Positions 35,434-45,046 of a stretch of 64,000 nucleotides of DNA are shown here, piece by piece. The notes beneath the pieces are model-generated. The model had not been told where the DNA came from, made no database searches, and saw only the letters and a list, made by a program, of their open reading frames with translations. The position numbers and the translations under genes are program-made. This DNA is from Thalassobacter stenotrophicus (GTDB lineage Bacteria; Pseudomonadota; Alphaproteobacteria; Rhodobacterales; Rhodobacteraceae), in NCBI RefSeq assembly GCF_001458315.1, contig NZ_CYRX01000032.1:123902-187901 (forward strand), written 5' to 3'. The stretch's first letter is position 1; every line of letters starts with the position of its first letter.

Positions 35434-35862
35434 ATGTCTACCGATATTAAATACTGGACCGAAGCCCACGCCACAGGCGGAGGCCGTGAAGGCACAACTG
35501 CGCTGAAATCAGGTACGCTTGACCTGAACATGACTCCGCCCAAGGAATTGGGCGGGTCAGGCGCAGGTCACAACCCCGAAGAGCTCTTCGCGCTTGGCTA
35601 TGCCGCATGCTATCTGGGTGCGATGCGGTTTGCGGCGCAGAGCGAAAAGCTGGGCAAGGTGCCGGACGACGCCACGGTGAACGCCCATGTCGGGATCGGC
35701 CCGCGCAGCGACGGCGGTTTTGGCCTGAAGGTCAAGCTGGTCGTCAACATGCCCGGCGTAGAGGCAACGGTCGCCGAAAAGATCGCGGAGCGCGGACATC
35801 ACATCTGCCCCTATTCCAACGCTACAAATGGTAATATTCAGGTTGAGACAGAGGTTGCCTGA
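35434..35862 (+). CDS. ohr: Organic hydroperoxide resistance protein Ohr/OsmC family
   Basis: This 142-residue protein is a thiol peroxidase of the Ohr subfamily. The two catalytic cysteines are C59 (YAACYLGAM) and C125 (HHICPYSNATNG). It reduces fatty-acid and other organic peroxides using lipoylated partners. The ATG at 35434 follows AAGGAGAA. It is divergent from ohrR. A hairpin with arms GCAATGGC/GCCATTGC lies 23 bases after the stop (35885-35911) but lacks a T run. Confidence 0.95.
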   Translation: MSTDIKYWTEAHATGGGREGTTALKSGTLDLNMTPPKELGGSGAGHNPEELFALGYAACYLGAMRFAAQSEKLGKVPDDATVNAHVGIGPRSDGGFGLKVKLVVNMPGVEATVAEKIAERGHHICPYSNATNGNIQVETEVA

Positions 35863-36421
35863 CCACTAAACACGCGAGCAGTAGGCAATGGCTGTCCTGG
35901 ACGGCCATTGCTGTCCTAAGTTCAAATCGCGTGGTCCCCAAACTGTAAGACGAAAAACAGAAATTTGGGTGAGCAAGCGAATATACCGCCCTATTTGGGG
36001 TCGTTTGCGGGAGGGGCGAATTGACACTCTAAGCCTCGTTTGGGTTAGCAGCCGTTCGTGCCCGTCGCGGCGAACGGCAGTTCTGATGAAGATTTTCTGA
36101 TGCGGGCCAGGGTGCAATCTTTCGGCTTGGCTCGACTGTGGCCCGCGTTGGAAAATCTCTCAGGGAGGAAGCCGCGGGGGCTGGGCGGTGTCTATGGGGA
36201 AAGAGCGCTGTCTGTCGGGCTTGTGACTGCTGCCGATACGTTTTTGGTCAGATTGAAGACGGCGGTTCGTACGTTTTGCCCGCTCGCTTGCCTAAGATGG
36301 GAGCTGGGTCGCTGCCGGTTTGTACCTTTAACGTGATTTGCTGGATCGCTGCGCACAAGTGATTTTGGCCGGTGTTGCAGAAACAACCGGATCGCATTGG
36401 GCGGGATGAACGGGCAGTCAG

Positions 36422-37615
36422 TCATGCGGCCTGTTTCCTTGGTGGAGCGCGGGATCGGGGAACCTGGCCGCGCTTGAACGTTTCGATGATCAGCATTGTG
36501 CCGCCGCAACAGGGGCACGGTTCCCGCAATGTGAATGGTGTGGGATCATCCTCGGATGGTGGTTCTTGCTCTGGCGGGCTCGCCCCAATCAGGGCTCGGA
36601 CCTTTGCAATATTGGTTTTACGTTGCGCGGACGCCAGCAGGCCATAGTGCCGGATCCGGTGGAACCCGTCGGGGAGAACATGCATCAGGAAACGGCGGAT
36701 GAACTCGTCCGTTGTCAGGCGCATCACCTTTTGCCGGTCACCACTCTTGATGCGATAGTCCTTCCATCGGAACGCGACGGTGTTTGCATCGGCGCTGAAG
36801 AGGCGCTGGTTCGAGATCGCGACACGGTGCGTGTAACGACTGAGGTAGGCTAGAACTGCCCCGGGTCCGCCGAACGGTGGTTTGGCATAGACCACCCATT
36901 CAATTTTGCGGAACGGGGCCAACCAGTTTGCAAATGCACCGGTCTCAGCCAGCCCTTTTAGGTCACTATAAAACGCCAGATCACCCGAGCGATGCAACAC
37001 CATCAGTCCTTCGATGAATAGGCGTCGGAACAACCGTGACAGCACCCGCACATGCAGGAAGAACCCCGGCTTGCACGCCACCCATTGGTTGCCGTCGCGC
37101 GACAAGCCACCGCCGGGGACGATCATGTGGATGTGTGGGTGATGGGTGAGCGCAGACCCCCATGTGTGCAACACGCTGGTCATGCCAACGCGTGCGCCGA
37201 GGCGCTTGGGATCAGCGGCGATGGTCGTCACGGTCTCGGCGGACGCCCGGAACAGCAGGCCGTAAATGGCGCGCTTGTTCCAGAGGGCGATCCTGGCAAT
37301 CTCGGCTGGTAGCGTGAAGACGACATGGAAATACTCGACGGGCAGCAAGTCTTCGGCCCGTGCCGCCATCCAGTCGCGCGCAGCGGGTCCCTGACACTTT
37401 GGACAGTGCCGGTTTTTGCAGGAATTATACGCAATGTGCTGATGGCTGCACTTGGTGCAGGCTGCCACATGCCCACCGAGCGCCTCGGTCCGGCAGGCCT
37501 CTATCGCTGACATCACCTTAAGCTGGCTCAGGCTGATATGCCCTGCATTGGCCCGCCGCCACGCGGGACCATGCTTGCGGAATATGTCAGCAACCTCCAG
37601 CCTTGCGCGCGGCAA
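36422..37615 (-). CDS. IS91-family HUH transposase, copy 2
   Basis: This protein is identical over 397 residues to the copy at 11114-12307, with the same zinc-binding region, HIH motif and tyrosine pair, so both copies could be active. Here it separates ohr from the LysR/ABC transporter block. Confidence 0.95.
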   Translation of the reverse strand: MPRARLEVADIFRKHGPAWRRANAGHISLSQLKVMSAIEACRTEALGGHVAACTKCSHQHIAYNSCKNRHCPKCQGPAARDWMAARAEDLLPVEYFHVVFTLPAEIARIALWNKRAIYGLLFRASAETVTTIAADPKRLGARVGMTSVLHTWGSALTHHPHIHMIVPGGGLSRDGNQWVACKPGFFLHVRVLSRLFRRLFIEGLMVLHRSGDLAFYSDLKGLAETGAFANWLAPFRKIEWVVYAKPPFGGPGAVLAYLSRYTHRVAISNQRLFSADANTVAFRWKDYRIKSGDRQKVMRLTTDEFIRRFLMHVLPDGFHRIRHYGLLASAQRKTNIAKVRALIGASPPEQEPPSEDDPTPFTLREPCPCCGGTMLIIETFKRGQVPRSRAPPRKQAA

Positions 37616-37625
37616 TCCCCGTCCG

Positions 37626-38513
37626 TCACTCCGGTCGCTTCTTGCGTGTCTGGAGGTTCAACTGCTTGAGCGCCTCAAACGGGCTGGTTGTATCCCGGAT
37701 CATCTTTGTGGCGACTTTGGTGTACTGCGCTGTTGTCGTCAGCTTGGCATGGCCTAACAGCACTTGGATCACTCGAACATCCGTCCCTGATTCCAGCAGA
37801 TGGGTCGCAAAACTGTGCCGGAGCGTGTGCAGCGTTGCGGGTTTGTTGATCCCGGCCATGCGTTTGGCCGATGTGAAGGCCCGGTTCAACTGGCGCGGCG
37901 AGATCGGGTTGATCTTCGGCTTGCCCGGAAACATCCATCCTTCAGGCCGCGCCTCGCACCAATAGTCACGCAACAGGTCAAGCAATCCCGGCGACAGCAT
38001 CACCTTACGATCCTTCCGCCCCTTGCCCTGCACGACGTGAATTAGCATTCGGTCGCTGTCGATATCGCCGGTCGTCAGATTGCAAACCTCAGAGGCGCGC
38101 AGACCCGCACCATAAGAGATACTGAGCGCCGCGCGATATTTGAGCCCGGGACCAGGTGCTACGGCCAGAAGTTCAGAGACTTCCTCAACGCTGAGCACAG
38201 CGGGCAGCTTGCGTGGCTCGGTGCGGAATTGCATGTACTTCTTCATCTCATCACGCCCGCAGGTCATCGAGAAAAAGAAACGCAGAGCAGTGATCCGCGC
38301 GTTGTAAACCGAGGGCGTGACCTCGTTATCCGTCATGTGAAGTTGATACGCGCGCAGCTCCTCACGCGTAGCCGTATCCGGTGAATGCCCCAGAAACGCA
38401 GCAAAATCCTTTACTGCCCGGATATGAGATCGCTGCGATTGGTGCCCCAGACCCCGAATGCGCATGTCTTCGATCATCCGCTCCCGAAGCGGTGTTGTTC
38501 TCTCGCTGACCAT
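37626..38513 (-). CDS. Tyrosine recombinase of the IS91-family element, copy 2
   Basis: This 295-residue protein is identical to the one at 12318-13205, with an intact R/H-x-x-R/H/Y catalytic set. Identity of both genes and of the surrounding non-coding DNA points to recent duplication or gene conversion. Confidence 0.93.
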   Translation of the reverse strand: MVSERTTPLRERMIEDMRIRGLGHQSQRSHIRAVKDFAAFLGHSPDTATREELRAYQLHMTDNEVTPSVYNARITALRFFFSMTCGRDEMKKYMQFRTEPRKLPAVLSVEEVSELLAVAPGPGLKYRAALSISYGAGLRASEVCNLTTGDIDSDRMLIHVVQGKGRKDRKVMLSPGLLDLLRDYWCEARPEGWMFPGKPKINPISPRQLNRAFTSAKRMAGINKPATLHTLRHSFATHLLESGTDVRVIQVLLGHAKLTTTAQYTKVATKMIRDTTSPFEALKQLNLQTRKKRPE

Positions 38514-38728
38514 GAAATCCTCCTGTCTGTCGATTGAGAAACCTCAATCGTCAAACAGATCAGCCAGATCGCAAAATCCGCCAACATGTGGGATGCTTCA
38601 ATACGCTTGCCACAAGCGCCAGTGCCGCGCGAGCGGCTTCGTCCTCTGAGCCCAACCCTCCCAATGCTGCAGGACACATGAACGGCCGCTTTTAGTTAGC
38701 AAAGTGGAACTAAACGCTTGGAGAACTC

Positions 38729-39592
38729 TCATTCAATGGCGGCATTGATGAATTCTGAAACGAGCTTCAACCGCGCCCGGTCTTTGGTGGCGATAAGGGA
38801 CGTGTCCCGGGCTTCAGGCATTTCTTCGATGTCAATTTCGCAAAGATTGCTTTTGATCAGGCTGCTGTTTTGCAGGAACACCGCCACACCAATGCCCTGC
38901 AACACTGCTTCGCACATCAAAGGGAAGGTCGTCATGGTAGCCACACGATGAAGCGATATCTCGTAACGATCACAAGCGCGATCAAGTAAGCGGCGCGTGA
39001 GCGACCCCTTCTCGGGCACAATGACTGTCTCTTGCTCAAGTTCAGACAGTGAAACCTTGGTGCGCTTCGCGAAAGGGTGATCGCTTCGGCAATAGATCAT
39101 GTAGCGCGCGCTTTCTATATGGATCTTTTCCCAATGCTCATGATCGGGCGCATCCGTGATCAAGCCTACATCCGCAAGGCGGTTGGCAATCATTGATTTG
39201 GCCGTCGTCCAATCATAAAGCCCAAAGTCGACGCAGATATCGGGAAAACGGCGCTGAAATCGTGCGATGGTCTTCAGCGCGGGTTGTGGCGCATTTCCGA
39301 TGATCTTGAGACGCCCTTCTTTCATAGCGTTGAATCCTTCGAGCCTTTCGGTGACCTCTGCACTGAGGGCAATCATGCGGTCTGCCAGATCAAAAAAATC
39401 CTGTCCGGTCGGGGTCAGTTCCACCCCGTCGCGTCCGCGCAGCAAAAGAAGTGTCCCGACGCTCTTTTCAAGGTTGGCAATATGTTGCGTGATCGTTGAT
39501 TGGGTGACGCCCAGCCGTGCGGCAGCGGCGGAAAAGCTCCCCTCACGGACGACATAGGCAAAGGCTTCGAATTGATGGTGGTTAGGGCGCAT
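38729..39592 (-). CDS. LysR-family transcriptional regulator
   Basis: This 287-residue protein has the LysR HTH (FEAFAYVVREGSFSAAAARL...STITQHIANLEKSVG) and an effector domain. It is divergent from the ABC transporter operon at 39701, with about 110 bases between starts, and is its probable regulator. The gene ends 85 bases from IS91 copy 2 and is intact. Confidence 0.92.
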   Translation of the reverse strand: MRPNHHQFEAFAYVVREGSFSAAAARLGVTQSTITQHIANLEKSVGTLLLLRGRDGVELTPTGQDFFDLADRMIALSAEVTERLEGFNAMKEGRLKIIGNAPQPALKTIARFQRRFPDICVDFGLYDWTTAKSMIANRLADVGLITDAPDHEHWEKIHIESARYMIYCRSDHPFAKRTKVSLSELEQETVIVPEKGSLTRRLLDRACDRYEISLHRVATMTTFPLMCEAVLQGIGVAVFLQNSSLIKSNLCEIDIEEMPEARDTSLIATKDRARLKLVSEFINAAIE

Positions 39593-39700
39593 TATCTTTC
39601 CTTTTGCCCCTCAGATAGAACCCATCGGTTTCACTAATATGACGACACAAAACTGTTGTGCCCGCCACCTATTCCTTTGGTTGAACCAAAGGGGAATCAC

Positions 39701-40855
39701 ATGTCAGATTTGCACATCGCATCTGTCACCAAGCTCTTCGGAGAGACCTCCGTCTTGAAAGGGGTGACCTTGGACGTGAAGGATGGAGAGTTCATTTCGC
39801 TGGTGGGCCCATCTGGTTGCGGAAAATCGACTCTCTTGCGGATTATCGCAGGGCTGGAGACACCAACGACCGGCACCATCGCAATCGGTGGAGCAGATGT
39901 GACACAGCTCCGCGCGGCGGACCGCAATCTGTCGATGGTGTTTCAATCCTACGCGCTCTACCCGCATTTGACTGTGGCCGAGAATATCGCAGTGCCTTTG
40001 CAGATGCGTCAAATGACAGCGCTGCAGCGCTTGCCTTTGCTGGGCGGTCTTTTGCCCAGTGCGCGGGCGCAGGCGGGCGATATCGCCCAAGCGGTCAGCC
40101 ATGCAGCCCAGATACTGGAAATCGCGCCTCTTCTTGATCGCAAACCGGGGCAATTGTCGGGCGGGCAGCGACAGAGGGTTGCTTTGGGGCGGGCCTTGGT
40201 CCGCGATCCGGCCGCGTTCTTGTTGGATGAACCACTGTCAAACCTTGATGCGAAACTGCGCGTTCAAACCCGCACAGAGATCGCTGAGCTGCACCGCCGC
40301 CTGCAGGCGACGTTTATCTACGTCACCCACGATCAGGTCGAAGCCATGACCATGTCCGACCGGATTGCGGTGATGATGGGAGGCGAAATCCTACAGTGTG
40401 CCCCCCCTGATGTGATCTATGAAGACCCCGACGACATTCGCGTGGCTGAATTTATCGGCTCGCCCAAGATCAATATCTTGCCGGTGGAGCGCAACGGCAC
40501 CGTGCTGACGGTGTTTGATCAGGTTTTGAGTGCTCACTTCTCTGCTGACAGTCCAAAGTTGATGCAGATGGGCCTGCGCCCCGAGGCGCTGCGATTGACC
40601 CAAACCGCGCCGCTTTTGACGGGGCGGGTTGTGCATCTGGAAAACCTTGGGGCAGAGATCTTTGCCCAAGTTGCCTTAGATAGCAATGGATCGCGGGTGA
40701 CCCTGCGGGCCATACCAGCGCAGCGGCACAGTTTGGGTCTGGGGGTGCAAGTTGGCCTGAGCTTTGATCTGAATTCAGTGATGTTGTTCGACGCAGACGG
40801 CGCACGGTTGCGCAAGGCCGAAGTTGCTGCCACCCGTGCAGCTGAGGTGGCCTGA
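39701..40855 (+). CDS. Ugp/Mal-type ABC transporter ATP-binding protein
   Basis: This 384-residue protein has Walker A (GPSGCGKST near residue 38), the signature LSGGQRQRVALGRALVRDP, Walker B (FLLDEPLSNLDAKLR) and a C-terminal OB-like regulatory domain (FIGSPKINILPVERNG), as in UgpC and MalK. Compared with UgpC there is an extra segment of about 25 residues between Q-loop and signature (RLPLLGGLLPSARAQAGD). The ATG at 39701 was chosen for the AAAGGGGAATC ribosome site. It is the first of at least six co-directional genes. Confidence 0.93.
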   Translation: MSDLHIASVTKLFGETSVLKGVTLDVKDGEFISLVGPSGCGKSTLLRIIAGLETPTTGTIAIGGADVTQLRAADRNLSMVFQSYALYPHLTVAENIAVPLQMRQMTALQRLPLLGGLLPSARAQAGDIAQAVSHAAQILEIAPLLDRKPGQLSGGQRQRVALGRALVRDPAAFLLDEPLSNLDAKLRVQTRTEIAELHRRLQATFIYVTHDQVEAMTMSDRIAVMMGGEILQCAPPDVIYEDPDDIRVAEFIGSPKINILPVERNGTVLTVFDQVLSAHFSADSPKLMQMGLRPEALRLTQTAPLLTGRVVHLENLGAEIFAQVALDSNGSRVTLRAIPAQRHSLGLGVQVGLSFDLNSVMLFDADGARLRKAEVAATRAAEVA

Positions 40856-40856
40856 C

Positions 40857-41828
40857 ATGGTGGCCGTGGACGCCAGCGGGGCCACAAGGGTCACCAAGCC
40901 CAAAGCAGACAACAGACAAGCCCGTACAGGTTGGATGTTGGCAACGCCTGCCTTGGTTCTAATGGTTTTGATACTGCTGGTGCCGATCATTCTGGCTGGT
41001 GTTCTGTCTTTCACCAATTATTCGTTGGGCAACTCTGGTTTTGGTTGGGTCGGACTGCAAAACTACGAGCGCCTGTTCGCCCGCTCCACTTATGAAAAGA
41101 TGTTTGTCGCGACCTTTACTTACGTGGTGACCGTAGTGCCAATTTCCGTGGGCCTTGGCCTTGGAGCGGCCTTACTGGTTCACTCACTGGGCCGCATCGG
41201 GGATATCTACAAGACGATCTATTTCCTGCCGGTGATGGCAACGCTTCTGGCAATGGCTATTGCTTGGGAATTTATGCTGCATCCGACCATTGGCATGGTG
41301 AACCGCACGTTAGAGATGGCGTGCGGGACGTGGCTTGAGGTCATCCCCTTCTTTGCAGGTGGCTGCGCCGATGGCTTCCCAATTTGGTTGGGGGATCGTG
41401 ACTACGCGATCTGGGTGGTTTGCTTTATTGGTATCTGGCAGGGCTTCGGCTTTAACATGGTGTTGTTTTTGGCCGGATTAACCTCGGTGCATCGAGAGCT
41501 GTACCACGCCGCAGAAATGGATGGTGCCCGCTCCGGGTGGGAGCGGTTCCGACTGGTCACATGGCCTGCGCTCGGACCGACCACTGTCTTTGTCGTGACC
41601 ATCTCCTGCATCCGCGCCTTCCAAGTCTTCGATACGATCGAGGCCTTCTGGCCGCAGGGCGGTGGACCGAACAAATCCGCCTACGTAATGATGTTCGCGA
41701 TCTTTGAGAAAGGCATCCAGCAGAACCTGATTGGGATCGGCTCGGCCATCACCATGTTGTTCCTGCTGTTCGTCATGTTTCTGACCCTGATCCAGCGCTG
41801 GCTGGTCGAACGCAAGGTGCACTACTGA
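40857..41828 (+). CDS. ABC sugar-type permease (UgpA/MalF-like)
   Basis: This 323-residue inner-membrane protein has six membrane segments and the EAA loop YHAAEMDGARSGWERFRLVTWP. It starts just after the ATPase stop (TGACATGG) with a GAGGTGG ribosome site. Odd feature: the central periplasmic loop carries an insert with paired cysteines (ACGTWLEVIPFFAGGCADGF), not typical of UgpA. Confidence 0.9.
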   Translation: MVAVDASGATRVTKPKADNRQARTGWMLATPALVLMVLILLVPIILAGVLSFTNYSLGNSGFGWVGLQNYERLFARSTYEKMFVATFTYVVTVVPISVGLGLGAALLVHSLGRIGDIYKTIYFLPVMATLLAMAIAWEFMLHPTIGMVNRTLEMACGTWLEVIPFFAGGCADGFPIWLGDRDYAIWVVCFIGIWQGFGFNMVLFLAGLTSVHRELYHAAEMDGARSGWERFRLVTWPALGPTTVFVVTISCIRAFQVFDTIEAFWPQGGGPNKSAYVMMFAIFEKGIQQNLIGIGSAITMLFLLFVMFLTLIQRWLVERKVHY

Positions 41829-42790
41829 TGACACGTGATTGGTGGAAACATCTGGTGCTGATCCTTGGCGCGATTATTGTGCTGGCGCCGTTCTACATGA
41901 TGGTCAGCTATTCGTTCAAAAGCCCCGGCGAAATCGACCGCGGCGAAGGCGGCTTTTTCGGCCGCCAGGAGATGATGATCGATCCGCGCTGTGTCGCCCT
42001 GCGCCAGCCGGGCCGCGCCGATATTGAAGCCGCCCGCGCGCGATTTGTGGGCCAAGACGACGCCAGCGTGCAGGCCTCTCTTTTGGCCGAGACTGAGGCG
42101 GACTGTTCCATGCGGCCTGCCCTTTTCAACTACTCCAAAGCCTTCACCGAAGCGCCGCTTGTCCGCTATCTTCTGAATGGCGTGGCCGTCACGCTTTCGA
42201 TTTTCCTCATTCAAAGCGTTGTTGCCCTACCTGCGGCCTATGCATTGGCAAAGCTGAATTTCTGGGGGCGTGATGCGGTGTTCGGGCTGGTCCTGTTCTG
42301 CCTCTTGATCCCCGTCCACGCGATTGCATTGCCGCTTTATATCGGGCTGGCAAAGCTGGGGCTGACCAACACTTATGCCGCCCTTGTCGTGCCTTGGACG
42401 ATTTCGGTCTTTGGAATTTTCCTGATGCGTCAGTTCTTTATGACCGTGCCAGACGATCTGATTGATGCCGCGCGGATGGACGGGATGTCCGAGCTAGCCA
42501 TCGTCTGGCGGGTCATGTTGCCCACGGCGATACCCGCGCTTTTGGCCTTTGCCATCTTTTCTGTGGTGGCCCATTGGAACGATTATTTCTGGCCGCGCAT
42601 CGTTGTCACCGGCAACCGCGATCTGTTCACCCCGCCACTGGGTTTGCGCGAATTCAAAGGCGATGGAGACGGGTCTTTCTTCGGCCCGATGATGGCCACG
42701 GCCACTGTGATCGTCACACCGCTGATCGTCGCGTTTCTGCTGGCACAGCGCCGCTTTATCGATGGGATCACGCTGTCTGGAATGAAGTAG
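41828..42790 (+). CDS. ABC sugar-type permease (UgpE/MalG-like)
   Basis: This 320-residue protein has six membrane segments and the EAA loop DAARMDGMSELAIVWRVMLP. Its ATG overlaps the previous stop. The first periplasmic loop is unusually long, about 60 residues with two cysteines (DPRCVALRQ...EADCSMRP), which could form a disulfide-held cap shared with the other permease's cysteine-bearing loop. Confidence 0.9.
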   Translation: MTRDWWKHLVLILGAIIVLAPFYMMVSYSFKSPGEIDRGEGGFFGRQEMMIDPRCVALRQPGRADIEAARARFVGQDDASVQASLLAETEADCSMRPALFNYSKAFTEAPLVRYLLNGVAVTLSIFLIQSVVALPAAYALAKLNFWGRDAVFGLVLFCLLIPVHAIALPLYIGLAKLGLTNTYAALVVPWTISVFGIFLMRQFFMTVPDDLIDAARMDGMSELAIVWRVMLPTAIPALLAFAIFSVVAHWNDYFWPRIVVTGNRDLFTPPLGLREFKGDGDGSFFGPMMATATVIVTPLIVAFLLAQRRFIDGITLSGMK

Positions 42791-42910
42791 GGCGCGCCTT
42801 GGCCCGCCCTACCCATAGCCCCGAAAGGGGATCATCGCCCCCATTGGGGGAACATCATTGGGGTCTACCAATCGCCAAACCGGACGTCCCCGCCAACTGG
42901 AGTAAACATA

Positions 42911-44158
42911 GTGAAAAATACCGTAACTGCAATGGCTCTGGCGCTTTCTGCCTCTGCCGCTTTCGCCGAAGACAAGGTGACGATCGAGTTCGCCTATCCC
43001 TATAGCCACCTGTTTGACGTGACCTACGAAGCGATGATGCCAGCTTTTCAGGCTGCGCATCCGAATATCGAGGTAAAGTTCCGCGCCACTTATGAATCTT
43101 ATGAGGATGCCACCAACACAGTCCTACGCGAGGCTGTCGCAGGTAATTTGCCAGACGTCACCATGCAGGGTCTGAACCGTCAGGCGCCATTGGTCGACAA
43201 AGGCATCGCCCAGTCATTGGCCCCGTTCATTGCTGCGGAGACCAATTTTGAAACAGATGGTTACCATGAAGCGATGCTGTCCCTGTCGACCTTTAACGAC
43301 GAAGTTTACGGTCTACCGTTCTCGATCTCTCTGCCGGTTGGCTATTACAACATGGATATCCTGCGTGAAGGTGGCATCTCTGAATTGCCAACAACATGGG
43401 ACGAGGTCATCACAGCCTGTAAAACCATGAAAGCCAATGGCATCGACAACCCGATTTTCTGGGGCTGGAACATCACTGGCAACTGGTTTGTACAGGCCCT
43501 GTTATGGAGCCAGGACAAAGCCATCGTCGAAGCAGGCCGCGTGACCATGGACAGCCCTGAGGCACTGGTCGCTCTTGAACAGATGCAGGAAATCTTCACA
43601 GAGTGTGAGATGCAGAACCTCGAATGGAAGGCCGCGTTGTCATCTTTCTCTGCGGGTGATGTTGGCATGATGTTCTGGTCCACGTCAGCCCTCGGCGCGG
43701 TTGAGCGTAGCCAAGGCGATTTTGAACTTGTCACAGGTCCATTCCCCGGTCTCGACGGCACCCCTAAAGGTCTGCCAGCAGGCGGGAACGCAGCGATGCT
43801 GACCTCGACCTCAGACGATCCTGCCGTGCGCGAAGCGGCATGGACTTGGTTGAAATTCATCACCTCTGGTGAAGGTGCTGCAGAAGTGGCTAAGACCACG
43901 GGCTACATGCCACCCAACAAGGCCGCAAACGAGATCATCCTCGCCGATTTCTACGACCAGAACCCTAACAAGCAGACAGCTGTGGACCAGCTTCCGCTGT
44001 TGCGCGACTGGTTGGCCTACCCCGGCGATAACGGCCTGGCCATCACGCAGGTGATCTATGACGGCATCGAACGCATCGTCACCGGTGACGCCACCGACAT
44101 GAAAGAGCTTCAGGAAGAATTGGTCGAAGAAATCGCCGACCTACTGCCAAACGGCTAA
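42911..44158 (+). CDS. ABC transporter periplasmic binding protein (UgpB-like, family 1)
   Basis: This 415-residue protein starts at a GTG with a signal peptide (MKNTVTAMALALSASAAFAE). It has the UgpB-like NTVLREAVAGNLPDVTMQG and a C-terminal WLKFITSGEGAAEVAKTTGY. The 120 bases before it contain several hairpins (CCCCGAAAGGGG, GCCCCCATTGGGGG) that may tune its expression. Together with two phosphodiesterases downstream, the ligand is likely a phosphodiester such as a glycerophosphodiester, by inference. Confidence 0.9.
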   Translation: MKNTVTAMALALSASAAFAEDKVTIEFAYPYSHLFDVTYEAMMPAFQAAHPNIEVKFRATYESYEDATNTVLREAVAGNLPDVTMQGLNRQAPLVDKGIAQSLAPFIAAETNFETDGYHEAMLSLSTFNDEVYGLPFSISLPVGYYNMDILREGGISELPTTWDEVITACKTMKANGIDNPIFWGWNITGNWFVQALLWSQDKAIVEAGRVTMDSPEALVALEQMQEIFTECEMQNLEWKAALSSFSAGDVGMMFWSTSALGAVERSQGDFELVTGPFPGLDGTPKGLPAGGNAAMLTSTSDDPAVREAAWTWLKFITSGEGAAEVAKTTGYMPPNKAANEIILADFYDQNPNKQTAVDQLPLLRDWLAYPGDNGLAITQVIYDGIERIVTGDATDMKELQEELVEEIADLLPNG

Positions 44159-44166
44159 ATCAACCT

Positions 44167-44192
44167 CTGGTCGCCCTTTCGAGGGCGGCCAG
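44167..44192 (+). terminator. Hairpin between binding protein and first phosphodiesterase
   Basis: CTGGTCGCCC and GGGCGGCCAG pair around TTTCGA, with one G-T wobble. It lies nine bases after the binding-protein stop and lacks a strong T run, so it may partly terminate or protect the upstream mRNA, giving more binding protein than hydrolase. Confidence 0.6.
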
Positions 44193-44218
44193 ATTTCCAT
44201 TCTAGAAAGGTCATGTTC

Positions 44219-45046
44219 ATGAAGCTAGTGCATATCTCCGACATTCATTTAACGGCTCCCGGTGAACGCATGGGCGGATTGAACCCCCACAAGCGTTTCG
44301 CGCAAGCGCTCGACGACGTGCGATCCCAGCATAGCGACGCAGTGCGGATCATCATCACAGGCGATTTGACCCACTGGGGCGAACCTGCGGCCTATGCGAC
44401 ACTTGTAGATGCACTCAACGATTTGCCCTGTCCTGTGCGTTTGCTGATTGGCAATCACGATGACCGCGCCGCCTTTCTTGCAGCCTTCCCAGATCAGCCC
44501 AAAGACTCCGCAGGTTTCATCAACCACGCGGAAACGGTGGACGGCACGCGTTTGATCTACCTTGATACAACAGCCCCCTGCAACCACGCTGGCCACTTCT
44601 GCGCCGCGCGGCGCGCATGGCTGGAAAGGGAGCTGAAAGACTGCACCCGCGCGCGTCTGTTCATGCATCACAATGCAATGCCGCTTGGCCTGCCTGCCGA
44701 AGACAAAATCGCCCTCGTGCCAGAAGATCGCGCGCCATTGGCCGCGCTTTTGACAAAGTACCGCGACCGCATCGATTACATCCACTTTGGCCATGTCCAT
44801 GCGCCGGTGCACGGGACTTGGTGCGGGATACCTTTTGCTGCCGTCCGTTCGACAGGAAATCAATCCCTGCCTGATCTGTCCGAACAAGAGCTGCTGCAAG
44901 GGGCCCCCATGGCCCCATCCTATGCCGTGATCCTCGCCCAGGATACGGGCACCACCATTCACGAAATCCCTTTCACTTGGGACGGACCGATTTTCAGTTC
45001 CGGGACAGAGTGGGACGATTGGGCCAAACCTGTTGCTGCAGAATGA
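44219..45046 (+). CDS. Calcineurin-type metallophosphodiesterase (CpdA/GpdQ-like), first copy
   Basis: This 275-residue protein has all binuclear metal motifs: D8 and H10 (SDIH), GDLTHW at 48-53, GNHD at 78-81, MHHN near 145 and GHVH near 185. Class III cyclic-nucleotide/glycerophosphodiesterases have this set. The ATG at 44219 was preferred to 44213 because GAAAGG lies eight bases before it. There is no signal peptide, so it acts in the cytoplasm on an imported substrate. It overlaps the second copy by four bases. Confidence 0.9.
   Translation: MKLVHISDIHLTAPGERMGGLNPHKRFAQALDDVRSQHSDAVRIIITGDLTHWGEPAAYATLVDALNDLPCPVRLLIGNHDDRAAFLAAFPDQPKDSAGFINHAETVDGTRLIYLDTTAPCNHAGHFCAARRAWLERELKDCTRARLFMHHNAMPLGLPAEDKIALVPEDRAPLAALLTKYRDRIDYIHFGHVHAPVHGTWCGIPFAAVRSTGNQSLPDLSEQELLQGAPMAPSYAVILAQDTGTTIHEIPFTWDGPIFSSGTEWDDWAKPVAAE

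Larger units (their letters stand above)
36085..38644 (-). mobile_element. IS91-family element, copy 2
   Basis: This unit repeats 10777-13336 in direct orientation, and I see no base difference where compared. On the minus strand, the end downstream of the transposase is followed by A then GAAC, the other common IS91 target tetranucleotide. The two copies enclose 22.7 kb of metabolic genes. Confidence 0.9.
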
